Counted from the first letter of the stretch, positions 1 to 5,373 are shown. The stretch: 5,373 nucleotides of DNA from JAVBLQ01 sp031553435 (GCA_031553435.1 JAVBLQ010000041.1:1-5373), one strand, 5' to 3'. Translations and numbers: made by a program. The notes: generated by a model not told the origin, from the sequence alone.

Positions 1-62
1 TCTCGTATCTGACCGATTTTTAATTCCACTGTTGCCACAGTTATTTCCATTCTCAACATCAT
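1..62 (-). CDS. possible 5' end of an unidentified gene running off the left edge
   Basis: On the minus strand a stop-free frame enters the left arm of the long inverted repeat (open from about 221) and leaves the window at base 1. Its first ATGs are at 62, 59 and 50. From the ATG at 62 the visible peptide is MMLRMEITVATVELKIGQIR. The frame upstream continues without stops (IELKIAGQDASDNEEWKRE just before the ATG), so a longer product starting from the TTG at about 126 is possible. There is no Shine-Dalgarno sequence, which is normal in Bacteroidota. I recognise no family. Only about 20 codons are visible after the first ATG, so it may be a chance open frame. It lies downstream of the four-gene operon in the same direction, beyond a candidate terminator. 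Confidence 0.22.
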   Translation of the reverse strand, partial: MMLRMEITVATVELKIGQIR

Positions 63-309
63 TTCTCTTTTCCATTCCTCATTATCGGAGGCATCCTGAC
101 CGGCTATTTTTAGTTCGATTGGCAAAGGTATCCCAGAGATGTGAAACGATAAATTTTGCGCAAAAAATCTTCCTGCTGCACTACGTTTGAGAGTATTTTT
201 TGCACAAAATTTCTCTTTATCTCATCTCTGACCTTTTGCTGCCAATACGAAACAAAAAATAGCCGATCTGACGGATGCCGCAGAAAAAAAAAGTCATGGA
301 AAAGAGAAA
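62..309. repeat. long imperfect inverted repeat, MITE-like or giant hairpin
   Basis: Two arms of about 110 bp face each other around a 26-nt loop (169-194). The outer ends match perfectly over 14 bp (62-75 TTTCTCTTTTCCAT against the complement of 296-309). A middle block (90-110 against 255-279) shares GGCATCC and CGGCTATTTTT. The inner ends match over 17 of 18 bp (151-168 against 195-212, AAATTTTG-GCAAAAAAT). Small indels separate the blocks, so the arms have diverged after formation or are under only partial constraint. The element has no transposase. Similarity fades a few bases beyond 58 and 313, and I see no clear target-site duplication. It could be a non-autonomous MITE, the two ends of an invertible segment, or a structured RNA or strong hairpin. 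The 71-codon open frame across it on the minus strand (110-325) is best explained as a by-product of the palindrome. Confidence 0.75.
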
Positions 310-323
310 CGATATAACGAAAC

Positions 324-373
324 AAAAAAACAACCTTCCATCAGGAATTAACATAAAATTGGTGCTTAGGTTG
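324..373 (-). terminator. candidate weak terminator downstream of rloB
   Basis: On the minus strand, CAACCT (368-373) can pair with AGGTTG (331-336), followed directly by a run of seven T (324-330). The stem is only 6 bp and the loop is about 31 nt, so this is a poor intrinsic terminator by the usual criteria. It lies about 40-90 bp past the rloB stop, where the end of the operon transcript is expected. The much longer hairpin at 62-309 is an alternative 3' barrier. Confidence 0.35.
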
Positions 374-410
374 ACGTGTTCTCATATTTTTGTTTTTAAT
401 TAATATTTAC

Positions 411-1001
411 TTAGTCTCGTATGTCGTTCAGCAAAACGTCAAATGCTTCGTGCACGTTTGTGTATGAACCATGTTCCGGGTCAAAGCGCTTGGAGCGTTC
501 AATAGCCTGATTTAATTTATCATTCGAACATAAATCCCATACCCATTTTTCTTTTTCAAGAAATTGGGCTGTCTTTTCATACTCATTGATATATTTCTTC
601 AATGCCACTTCCACTGCCTTTGCATCTTTGAAATAACGGTTTGTATGTTCGTGATGAAGCAAAAACCAATATTCAATAGAAGGCAAACTATTGCAGAAAA
701 GAAGATTCTTATTCTTCCGATACTTGTTTTGAAGTTGCTCTAATTTTTTACGTTCACTTTCGTTGTGTGCAGCAACATCGGCATCAAATACACAGATTAC
801 AAAAATATCTCCGCGTAACAGTTCTTCTATTTTCTTTCTCATTTCGGCAATACTCGTATTGCCAAAGAATCTTGGCTTAATGGTACAGTGAAAGCCAAGT
901 ATTTTTTTGATATGCGAGAAATAATATTGCTCTGTTATCCCTTCTCCGACTATGTAAATGCCGGATTTGGGTTCTCTTATTTTTTGTTTTCGTCCACCCA
1001 T
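411..1001 (-). CDS. rloB: RloB-family TOPRIM-like protein (AbiLii-type putative nuclease effector)
   Basis: This 196-residue protein has the usual RloB length. A short basic leader (GGRKQKIREPK) is followed by a beta strand and E20-G-x-T-E24 (IYIVGEGITEQYYF). An acidic D73-A-D75 pair closes the next strand (FVICVFDAD), and the RloB signature block SLPSIEYWFLLHH lies at 105-117 with E110. The end carries YTNVHEAFDVL, also typical. E20/E24 with DxD matches the metal-binding layout of TOPRIM nucleases, and all candidate ligands are present, so it appears intact. It starts at ATG 1001, 5 bp after the ATPase stop, so the two are surely co-transcribed and probably translationally coupled. RloB next to an AAA15 ATPase is the RloA/RloB or AbiL arrangement linked to phage defence. 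By analogy with AriB of PARIS, which cleaves tRNA, it may be a nucleic-acid-cutting effector held by the ATPase. The substrate here is unknown. Family is fairly sure; activity is inferred. Confidence 0.85.
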   Translation of the reverse strand: MGGRKQKIREPKSGIYIVGEGITEQYYFSHIKKILGFHCTIKPRFFGNTSIAEMRKKIEELLRGDIFVICVFDADVAAHNESERKKLEQLQNKYRKNKNLLFCNSLPSIEYWFLLHHEHTNRYFKDAKAVEVALKKYINEYEKTAQFLEKEKWVWDLCSNDKLNQAIERSKRFDPEHGSYTNVHEAFDVLLNDIRD

Positions 1002-1006
1002 GATTC

Positions 1007-2287
1007 TTAAATATTTGGTGTGGCTCCGAATTTGCCATACTTGTATGCCTTTTGCAAAGAACTGATACGGTTAACCCCTTTGAAATCGGCTAAAGAATAT
1101 AACTCTGTCGAACCATCTTCTTTTTTGTTGGTGAACCAGATGCTGTCTTTCCGCAGCAAATCATCTTCTTCCAAAAGCCCATCATAATGAGTTGTCAATA
1201 AGAGTTGGGATTGCCCTGGTTGTTTGCAAAAGTTTTCAATAATAAATTCTACCAACTTCGGGTGTAATGACGATTCTATCTCATCAATTGCCAAAAATGC
1301 ATTGTTTTTAACCACTTGATTAATAGCACTCGCTAGCCCAAATGTCCGTAGAGTTCCTTCGGATTGAAAATTCTTGGGTAGTTTATAGAAATCCTCCTTT
1401 CCGGTTGCATTCAAGATTCGGTGTTCAAAGGTTGTTTTGGCATGCTTTATTGTCTTTTCACGCTTCAACCGTTCCTTTTCCTCATTTGGAATGTCGCTTT
1501 CCAAAAACAGAGAAAGCATTCGTTCTGGCATATCCCTATCAATGATTTCGGTGTTGATATCTGCTATATTATAATCGGCTCGATGCAAAAAATCAAGGAT
1601 GTATTGTTTGAAGGAGTCATCTTGTGAAATTAAATTTTCGGCATAACCTACTAAGCCAGTATCTGGCTCAATAGTGTTCATAAACTGATTTTTCATCCAT
1701 GTAACAACTGATTCTATTTCTGAAATATTAACATTCACTTGATTATAAGCTGCAAAAACAGACATATTTGCCAAACATTTAATAGTAATTTCATCCTTGG
1801 CTGTCTGTGTAACCTTTATTCTGTTCGTATTGAATGTTATTTCAGAAACATTGTTTACCAATTTGCGTTCAAAAATCAAAGCAGGTTGTGTTCCCGGATA
1901 ACAATATAATTTTTCTGTAAGAACTTTATTTTTTTGAAGTTCAAGATTGTAGGTATATTTCTGATTATTCACATAAAATATCAGCGAAAATTCAGAAGGC
2001 TCATTTGGTGTTTTCCCGTCTAAAAGAAACGGGATTACCCCGGTCTCTTCATCTTTGTTATCCGTAATGTCAAACCAAAAATGATTAAGAAATTCAAAAG
2101 CATTTAGCAAATTACTTTTCCCCGAAGCATTTGCTCCATACACAATAGCCAATCTAAGTATTCTAGTATTAGGGGCTATTTCAACTACTTGATAATCTTC
2201 AAATGCTTTGTCTTTTGTAGCTTCAAAACTGAACGTTACTTCCTCTTTGAACGATAGGAAATTTTTTATTTTTAATTCGAGTATCAT
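1007..2287 (-). CDS. AAA15/OLD-like ABC-type ATPase (RloA/AbiLi-like)
   Basis: This 426-residue protein is full length for the family. The N-terminus is typical (MILELKIKNFLSFKEEVTFSF), followed by Walker A GANASGKSN at 51-59. A long insert of about 240 residues, probably including coiled coil, precedes the ABC-signature-like QSEGTLR (308-314), Walker B FLAIDEIE with D335-E336, a D-loop-like SSLHP (339-343) and the switch histidine in LLLTTH (H367). The C-terminus ends in YGKFGATPNI, close to the ending seen in ATPases paired with RloB. All catalytic motifs are present, so it should bind and hydrolyse ATP. It starts at ATG 2287 after an A-rich 12-bp gap, with no Shine-Dalgarno sequence. With RloB 5 bp downstream it forms the AbiL-type pair. 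In the related PARIS system the ATPase AriA is the sensor that restrains and releases a TOPRIM nuclease; a similar sensor role is inferred here. It is cytosolic, with no signal peptide or membrane segment. Confidence 0.9.
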   Translation of the reverse strand: MILELKIKNFLSFKEEVTFSFEATKDKAFEDYQVVEIAPNTRILRLAIVYGANASGKSNLLNAFEFLNHFWFDITDNKDEETGVIPFLLDGKTPNEPSEFSLIFYVNNQKYTYNLELQKNKVLTEKLYCYPGTQPALIFERKLVNNVSEITFNTNRIKVTQTAKDEITIKCLANMSVFAAYNQVNVNISEIESVVTWMKNQFMNTIEPDTGLVGYAENLISQDDSFKQYILDFLHRADYNIADINTEIIDRDMPERMLSLFLESDIPNEEKERLKREKTIKHAKTTFEHRILNATGKEDFYKLPKNFQSEGTLRTFGLASAINQVVKNNAFLAIDEIESSLHPKLVEFIIENFCKQPGQSQLLLTTHYDGLLEEDDLLRKDSIWFTNKKEDGSTELYSLADFKGVNRISSLQKAYKYGKFGATPNI

Positions 2288-2299
2288 CTTTATTTATTT

Positions 2300-3016
2300 T
2301 TATATTTGTTCATGCAATGTCTCGTGTAATCTCTCTGCGTAAGCAAAAGCTGTTGTTTTCACCCATTCTCTATTTACAATTAACAGCCAAAACATGGTAA
2401 AAAGGGTATAAGCTCCAAATAGGATCCAGTCTTTTGAATTTATGGTTTCAATGGAAGCGAATTTTTCTGTCGACATTAAAGAATGAATCACTGTGCAGGC
2501 AGCAATTATTGATAATGCCCAAATTTTCATTCCCCATAGATTTCTTCTAAATCCATAATTAATATTTTCTTTCAGCAACAACGAATATTTATTTGCATCC
2601 CTTGTTTTTGCAATTAAATATCTTGTACAACTATCATATATATCATCTGCCGCTTGCGGATTTTCTTGTTCTTCTTCCTGTGTTGGGATTTTAATATCAG
2701 AAATTATCTGTTCTAATTTAGCATGGAAGCGCTTTTTTGTATGAGTATCTAAATAATTGTCAGAATGTCTCAAAATCATATTTGTCGGTTTACCACCCCA
2801 AAATTCATACAGTCCGGATTCTTTTTTCTTTCCATTATCCCGTCCTATTTGAGCCAGCAAGAATGAAAACACCCCGAGAATTGCAACAGACGTGAAATAG
2901 TGATAATAGGCATCTATATTGGTTACATATACTATAGCCAATAAGAAACAAGGAAGCAATACGATAACCGAAGGATATACCCTTGCTTTAAGTGAATATG
3001 CATCAAATTTTATCAT
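2300..3016 (-). CDS. four-helix membrane protein of unnamed family, operon-linked to MBL hydrolase and AbiL-type pair
   Basis: This 238-residue protein has four predicted membrane helices: about 15-33, 41-57, 162-180 and 197-214. The basic N-terminus (K3, K10, R12) suggests N-in and C-in topology, placing the roughly 100-residue middle region (58-160) in the cytosol. That region begins immediately after helix 2 with a dense motif at 59-78 (RDNGKKKESGLYEFWGGKPT), followed by LRH at 82-84. It looks like a conserved functional patch rather than a linker. An acidic stretch (QEEEQE, about 113-118) follows, then more helical sequence. There is no signal peptide. It starts at ATG 3016, 5 bp after the MBL stop, and ends 12 bp before the ATPase. 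I do not recognise a named family. Small membrane proteins in defence operons are often membrane-disrupting effectors or anchors for a cytosolic sensor; which applies here is unknown. It could also be an accessory partner of the MBL hydrolase. Confidence 0.85.
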   Translation of the reverse strand: MIKFDAYSLKARVYPSVIVLLPCFLLAIVYVTNIDAYYHYFTSVAILGVFSFLLAQIGRDNGKKKESGLYEFWGGKPTNMILRHSDNYLDTHTKKRFHAKLEQIISDIKIPTQEEEQENPQAADDIYDSCTRYLIAKTRDANKYSLLLKENINYGFRRNLWGMKIWALSIIAACTVIHSLMSTEKFASIETINSKDWILFGAYTLFTMFWLLIVNREWVKTTAFAYAERLHETLHEQI

Positions 3017-3021
3017 TATTT

Positions 3022-4041
3022 TTATTTTTTAGAAATACGTCCCAGATACCACGCATCCAGACTATCTTCTTTAAAAGAGGTTGTATTATAACTTTTAGCG
3101 AAAGTTTCATTTCTAGCATAAACTTTCATATTGTCACCCTCAAAAACTGCAATGATGCTGCCTGTCTGATTATTCGTAATTTTTTCAAGTTTTCGATTAC
3201 TCCATTCTTCATATGCTAAATGGTCGCTACTTGCATTTCCGAAAAAAGTCAGCTTAGGTTGCATTACATCAAGAAAGGAAAAATTAATAGTTCCTTTTCT
3301 GCCATGATGAGGGGCTATCAATAAATCTATATTACTTATGTCTATACGATGATTTGTTATCAAATGCTCAAATGTATTATTCCCTGCATCTCCGCAAAAT
3401 AAAATTTTAAACTTTCCTGTTTTATATAATATAACATAAGAACAGTCATTATAATCTCCACATTTATTGGCACCTGTTACAAGAGAGCCTGTTGGTGATA
3501 AAATCTGCAAACCATTTCCACCACTTGTTCCGTCTTCATTCTCGTTATAATATTTACCTTTTGAACCATCATATAGATACAAACAAGTTGGATTTTTTTT
3601 AGAACCTCTTATCGCCTGATAAAAGTCCCAATCCTCTTCAGAATATCTACATTGCTCTCCAAATTCAGGTTTTGGTTTACTGTTTTTTGTATCCCAAAAA
3701 TTGGTTGGATGAAAAGCCTCAAAAAAATCCTGCATACCATCCATATGATCCATATCTGGATGGGAAAGTATAAACCTAAAAACAGAATCCACTCCAAATT
3801 TTTGCAAGTATTGAATGGGATTTTCGGGATTAGCCGCTTGATTATAGTTTCCTCGAACAGAGTTCGGTTTAGATGTACTAAATATTTCGGTTGCGGCATC
3901 CTGTGCTTTGACTAACTTATCTGCCTTAGCCAAACAAACATCAATAACTGTATTTGCACCATTGGCATGCCTAATCCAGATACAATCCCCGTCTCCTACA
4001 TTTAAAAAATGAATTTGCACCATATTAATTCTGTTTTCCAT
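3022..4041 (-). CDS. ComEC-like metallo-beta-lactamase-fold hydrolase, soluble
   Basis: From ATG 4041 the protein has 339 residues. It opens with the ComEC/Rec2-type strand VQIHFLNVGDGDCIWI (8-23) and VID (32-34). The metal-binding loop is SHPDMDHMDG, giving H94, D96, D98 and H99, the HxDxDH form seen in ComEC-type MBL domains rather than HxHxDH. Next come DCSYVILY (199-206), ILFCGDAG with the bridging-type D218, and IAPHHG with H245/H246. The MBL core is complete but has no membrane region, unlike ComEC, so it is a free cytosolic enzyme. Family members act on nucleic-acid phosphodiesters or other phosphoesters; the substrate here cannot be read. It is the first gene after the promoter. A TTG at 4071 extends the frame by 10 codons but lies inside the -7 promoter element, so it cannot be the start. 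ATG 4023 (333 residues), just ahead of the conserved VQIHFLNVG, is the other real candidate. Confidence 0.9.
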   Translation of the reverse strand: MENRINMVQIHFLNVGDGDCIWIRHANGANTVIDVCLAKADKLVKAQDAATEIFSTSKPNSVRGNYNQAANPENPIQYLQKFGVDSVFRFILSHPDMDHMDGMQDFFEAFHPTNFWDTKNSKPKPEFGEQCRYSEEDWDFYQAIRGSKKNPTCLYLYDGSKGKYYNENEDGTSGGNGLQILSPTGSLVTGANKCGDYNDCSYVILYKTGKFKILFCGDAGNNTFEHLITNHRIDISNIDLLIAPHHGRKGTINFSFLDVMQPKLTFFGNASSDHLAYEEWSNRKLEKITNNQTGSIIAVFEGDNMKVYARNETFAKSYNTTSFKEDSLDAWYLGRISKK

Positions 4042-4071
4042 TTTTGCAATTATTTTGCAATTATTCTGCAA
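4039..4071 (-). repeat. three 11-bp tandem direct repeats over the operon transcription start
   Basis: On the minus strand the sequence reads TTGCAGAATAA, TTGCAAAATAA, TTGCAAAAATG, three units in 11-bp register from 4071 to 4039. The first unit overlaps the last three bases of the -7 element, and the third runs into the ATG at 4041. One helical turn spacing over the predicted start site is what an operator for a cooperative repressor would look like, but no regulator gene is visible in the window. Low-complexity A-rich leaders are common in Bacteroidota, so this may be no more than that. Confidence 0.55.
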
Positions 4072-4100
4072 ATATACGAAATAAAATCCAATATAACAAA
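4069..4100 (-). promoter_or_regulatory. Bacteroides-type promoter of the four-gene operon
   Basis: The minus strand has TTTG at 4097-4100, a 20-bp spacer, and TATATTTG at 4069-4076. This matches the Bacteroidota housekeeping consensus (TTTG, 19-21 bp, TAnnTTTG) at every defined position and spacing. Transcription would start near 4061-4064, leaving a leader of about 20 nt before ATG 4041. No other promoter this good lies ahead of the operon, and the downstream gaps are 5-12 bp, so one transcript probably carries all four genes. Confidence 0.8.
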
Positions 4101-4497
4101 TTATATTTAATAAAAATGCACGTAAACGGCAAAATACGGAAATACAGTCTGAAAATTAGGATTTATATTTCCCATTTTCCAACAAATGGCATAAGTTCTC
4201 ATTATCCTCAAGTTGTTTCGATTTTAAGTGGACAACAAACTATTTCTTGTTCCGTCACACAGTTCGTGTGCTCATCTCATCTTTGGCTAATGGTACGGCT
4301 TATCATTCCTTGAATTCATGCAAGGATAGTTGTTCTTGCCGGATTCCAAGAAATTTAATACATTAAAGCTATTTCAGGAGGGAATGTGCTACAAAAATTG
4401 GATGGAAATAACTATACTGATAATATGAATTATTCAAGTTTTACCCTTATCTTTGTGGTCGAAAGTCGTTCTTTGTGTGTATTGTGACAAACGATAC
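4101..4497. other. intergenic stretch with no supported gene
   Basis: About 400 bp lie between the operon promoter and the terminator behind the integrase remnant. Short open frames on both strands lack a credible product. A good Shine-Dalgarno-like AGGAGGG at 4376-4382 precedes an ATG (4384) that opens only a 14-codon frame. I see no tRNA, riboswitch or clear repeat here. It may be decayed mobile-element sequence. Confidence 0.5.
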
Positions 4498-4520
4498 AAA
4501 AAAACGAGGTTAGCTCGTTT
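4498..4520 (-). terminator. intrinsic terminator behind the integrase remnant
   Basis: On the minus strand AAACGAG (4514-4520) pairs perfectly with CTCGTTT (4502-4508) around a 5-nt loop, and the stem runs into a stretch of seven T (4498-4504). It sits 12 bp after the stop at 4533. It should stop leftward transcription from the integrase side and so insulate the defence operon, leaving that operon to its own promoter. Confidence 0.75.
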
Positions 4521-4522
4521 CT

Positions 4523-4556
4523 AAATCGTTACCTATTGCAAAAATCTGTTTTGCAA
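4523..4556. repeat. recombinase core-site-like dyad with adjacent AGGTAACGATTT copy
   Basis: TTGCAAAA (4536-4543) and TTTTGCAA (4549-4556) form a perfect 8-bp dyad around 5 bp (ATCTG), the geometry of a tyrosine-recombinase core with two half sites around a short crossover region. One base away, 4523-4534 holds AAATCGTTACCT, a perfect 12-bp inverted copy of AGGTAACGATTT at 5121-5132 on the far side of the integrase remnant. The dyad lies within the odd tail of the remnant, where integrase similarity has stopped. It may be an att site or junction of the former element. It has no T run, so it is not an intrinsic terminator. Confidence 0.4.
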
Positions 4557-4992
4557 CTTGTTCGTTTTCAGCATAAAAGGCATAACGCTATGACTTGCTA
4601 CGTGAAATGTCAGCGTCTTATCTATCCCGCACAGGTCGGCGATTTCTTTCAGGTAAGCGTTCATTTTTTGGTTGCTTAATATGGGAAGCACATCACCTTC
4701 GGGAATCGTGTCCTTATATTTTTCAATAATCATTTTGGGAATGTCCAGTAGAGGAACACAGGATTAGTGCCGCCTTGATGTTATCCAACAAGCCGTTTAA
4801 CTGTTGGATGCTTGCAGACCGCCCGATGGCTTTACCTGCTTTTGGTTCCCAATCGTCGGGATTGACATCACATTTCAGGCTGAACTGCACCATGTCCTTG
4901 TTCAAGGTGATTCGAGCCATAATCGGGGCGTTTCCGTTACTTTTTAGCGCATTCTTCTTAATGTAGAAGAGAATTTTAAACGTACTTCGCAT
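4533..4992 (-). pseudogene. tyrosine recombinase (integrase) remnant, Bacteroidota integrative-element type
   Basis: The ATG at 4992 opens a recognisable N-terminal arm-binding domain (MRSTFKILFYIKKNALKSNG, then ARITLN, WEPKAGKAIGRS, LNGLLDNIKAA), which loses similarity after about residue 75 and stops at 4723. An overlapping frame continues (PKMIIEKYKDTIPEGDVLPI, then MNAYLKEIADLCGIDKTLTFHVA), which is the catalytic domain just before box II. Full-length relatives have about 400 residues, so roughly 200 central residues, including the core-binding domain and first catalytic arginine, are missing. The second break falls in the HxxRH motif: HVA is followed by S-H and an unrelated 18-residue tail to the stop at 4533, so the box II arginine and catalytic tyrosine are lost. 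It is therefore dead. It is transcribed in the same direction as the defence operon but separated from it by a terminator. It marks the region as the former end of an integrative element. Confidence 0.85.
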
Positions 4993-5337
4993 AAAACTTC
5001 ATTTTAATGGTTACAAAATTACTTTCTTGTTCCCGTAAATGAGGTATTTGTACTAAGCCAATATTCGACAAATCAACGCCTTATTGCGACATTAGTTACC
5101 TGATTTCCGTCACCACAAAAAGGTAACGATTTTTTCGCCGTAGGTAATGAATTGGTAACGGAGAACTGTCCGTTTTTGGCTTTTTCGTGTTGTTTGTCGC
5201 TTTGTTTGCAGCGACTTGGCGGTATGGACGGAATGTGAACTTTTCAATCCAACCAAAGGATAATCAACGGTTTTACTTGTTTTATATTACCAAAGGTAAT
5301 GGTTTGGTAACAAATTACAAGATACCATATACAACTG
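4993..5337. other. gene-free region with repeated GGTAAC/GGTAAT words
   Basis: I see no gene in these 345 bp. GGTAAC or GGTAAT words occur, in either orientation, at 5095-5100, 5122-5127, 5143-5148, 5154-5159, 5295-5300 and 5306-5311. A dyad TTACCAAA (5287-5294) and TTTGGTAA (5303-5310) flanks one of them. A separate stem-loop GTCGCT/AGCGAC lies at 5196-5215 with an 8-nt loop. Lying upstream of an integrase gene, such repeated words could be arm-type integrase or excisionase sites. Confidence 0.45.
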
Positions 5338-5372
5338 AAAAAGCCTGTAATAATGAATATTACAGGCTTTTT
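5338..5372. terminator. perfect bidirectional intrinsic terminator
   Basis: AAAAAGCCTGTAATA (5338-5352) is the exact reverse complement of 5358-5372, with a 5-nt loop (ATGAA). Either strand gives a 15-bp stem whose 3' side ends in at least five T. No gene in the window points at it from the left, so it most likely ends a leftward transcript from a gene beyond the right edge, while also blocking rightward read-through. Confidence 0.9.
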
Positions 5373-5373
5373 T

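Noticed and set aside
110..325. 71-codon minus-strand open frame
   Set aside because: It spans both arms of the long palindrome and its composition (FFFLRHP, SLFHDF) is not protein-like; it is a by-product of the repeat.
1342..1627. Plus-strand open frames within the ATPase gene
   Set aside because: They lie antisense to an intact, motif-complete ATPase and have no start signals or recognisable domains.
4042..4071. TTG start adding 10 residues to the MBL protein
   Set aside because: The TTG is part of the -7 promoter element and lies upstream of the predicted transcript start; the added residues come from the tandem repeats.
4044..4313. 89-codon plus-strand open frame
   Set aside because: It starts inside the operon promoter on the opposite strand, has no recognisable domain or start signal, and reads like translated non-coding DNA.
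4376..4427. AGGAGGG followed by an ATG, a possible small gene
   Set aside because: The frame ends after 14 codons, and strong Shine-Dalgarno sequences are not the rule in Bacteroidota.
4775..4966. Plus-strand open frame opposite the integrase N-terminus
   Set aside because: It is antisense to a recognisable integrase domain and has no family features of its own.
5014..5021. TAATTTTG on the minus strand as the integrase promoter -7 box
   Set aside because: It matches TAnnTTTG, but there is no TTTG at 19-21 bp upstream, so a promoter call is not supported.
1..5373. CRISPR array, tRNA or rRNA genes
   Set aside because: No regularly spaced direct repeats with unique spacers and no cloverleaf or rRNA-like sequence were seen on either strand by eye.

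Overview
This AT-rich window looks like an accessory region from a gut-type Bacteroidota genome (Bacteroides, Parabacteroides, Prevotella or a relative). Two sequence features support that. The main operon is preceded by an exact Bacteroides-type promoter (TTTG, 20 bp, TATATTTG), with A-rich rather than Shine-Dalgarno start regions. Next to it is a broken tyrosine recombinase of the Bacteroidota integrative-element type. The assignment is by recognition, not by a search.

Layout from right to left, the direction of transcription. At 5338-5372 there is a perfect 15-bp hairpin with T runs on both sides, a bidirectional terminator. Positions 4993-5337 hold no gene but carry repeated GGTAAC/GGTAAT words and a dyad. 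Positions 4533-4992 (minus) are an integrase remnant: the N-terminal arm-binding domain is joined to a piece of the catalytic domain, with the centre and the C-terminal end missing. A core-site-like dyad (4536-4556) and a terminator (4498-4520) close it. Positions 4101-4497 contain nothing I can support as a gene.

Positions 4041 down to 411 (minus) form a tight four-gene operon with gaps of 5, 12 and 5 bp: (1) a soluble ComEC-like metallo-beta-lactamase-fold hydrolase; (2) a four-helix membrane protein of a family I cannot name, with a striking RD-G-K--E--LY--WGG-PT motif; (3) an AAA15/OLD-like ABC-type ATPase; (4) an RloB-family TOPRIM-like protein. The last two form the known RloA/RloB (AbiLi/AbiLii, AbiL) phage-defence pair. 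The first two have no role I can assign from memory, and their tight linkage suggests either a four-component defence system or two defence modules sharing one promoter. This is the most interesting part of the window.

Downstream of the operon there is a weak terminator candidate (324-373), then a roughly 250-bp imperfect inverted repeat (62-309, 26-nt loop) that could fold into one long hairpin and looks like a MITE-type or invertible-type element. A short open frame leaves the window at its left edge.

Working model (inference): the ATPase senses infection or restrains the RloB nuclease, as AriA restrains AriB in PARIS. The MBL protein and membrane protein may add a second, membrane-linked arm. 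The neighbouring integrase debris fits delivery of this cassette by an integrative element.
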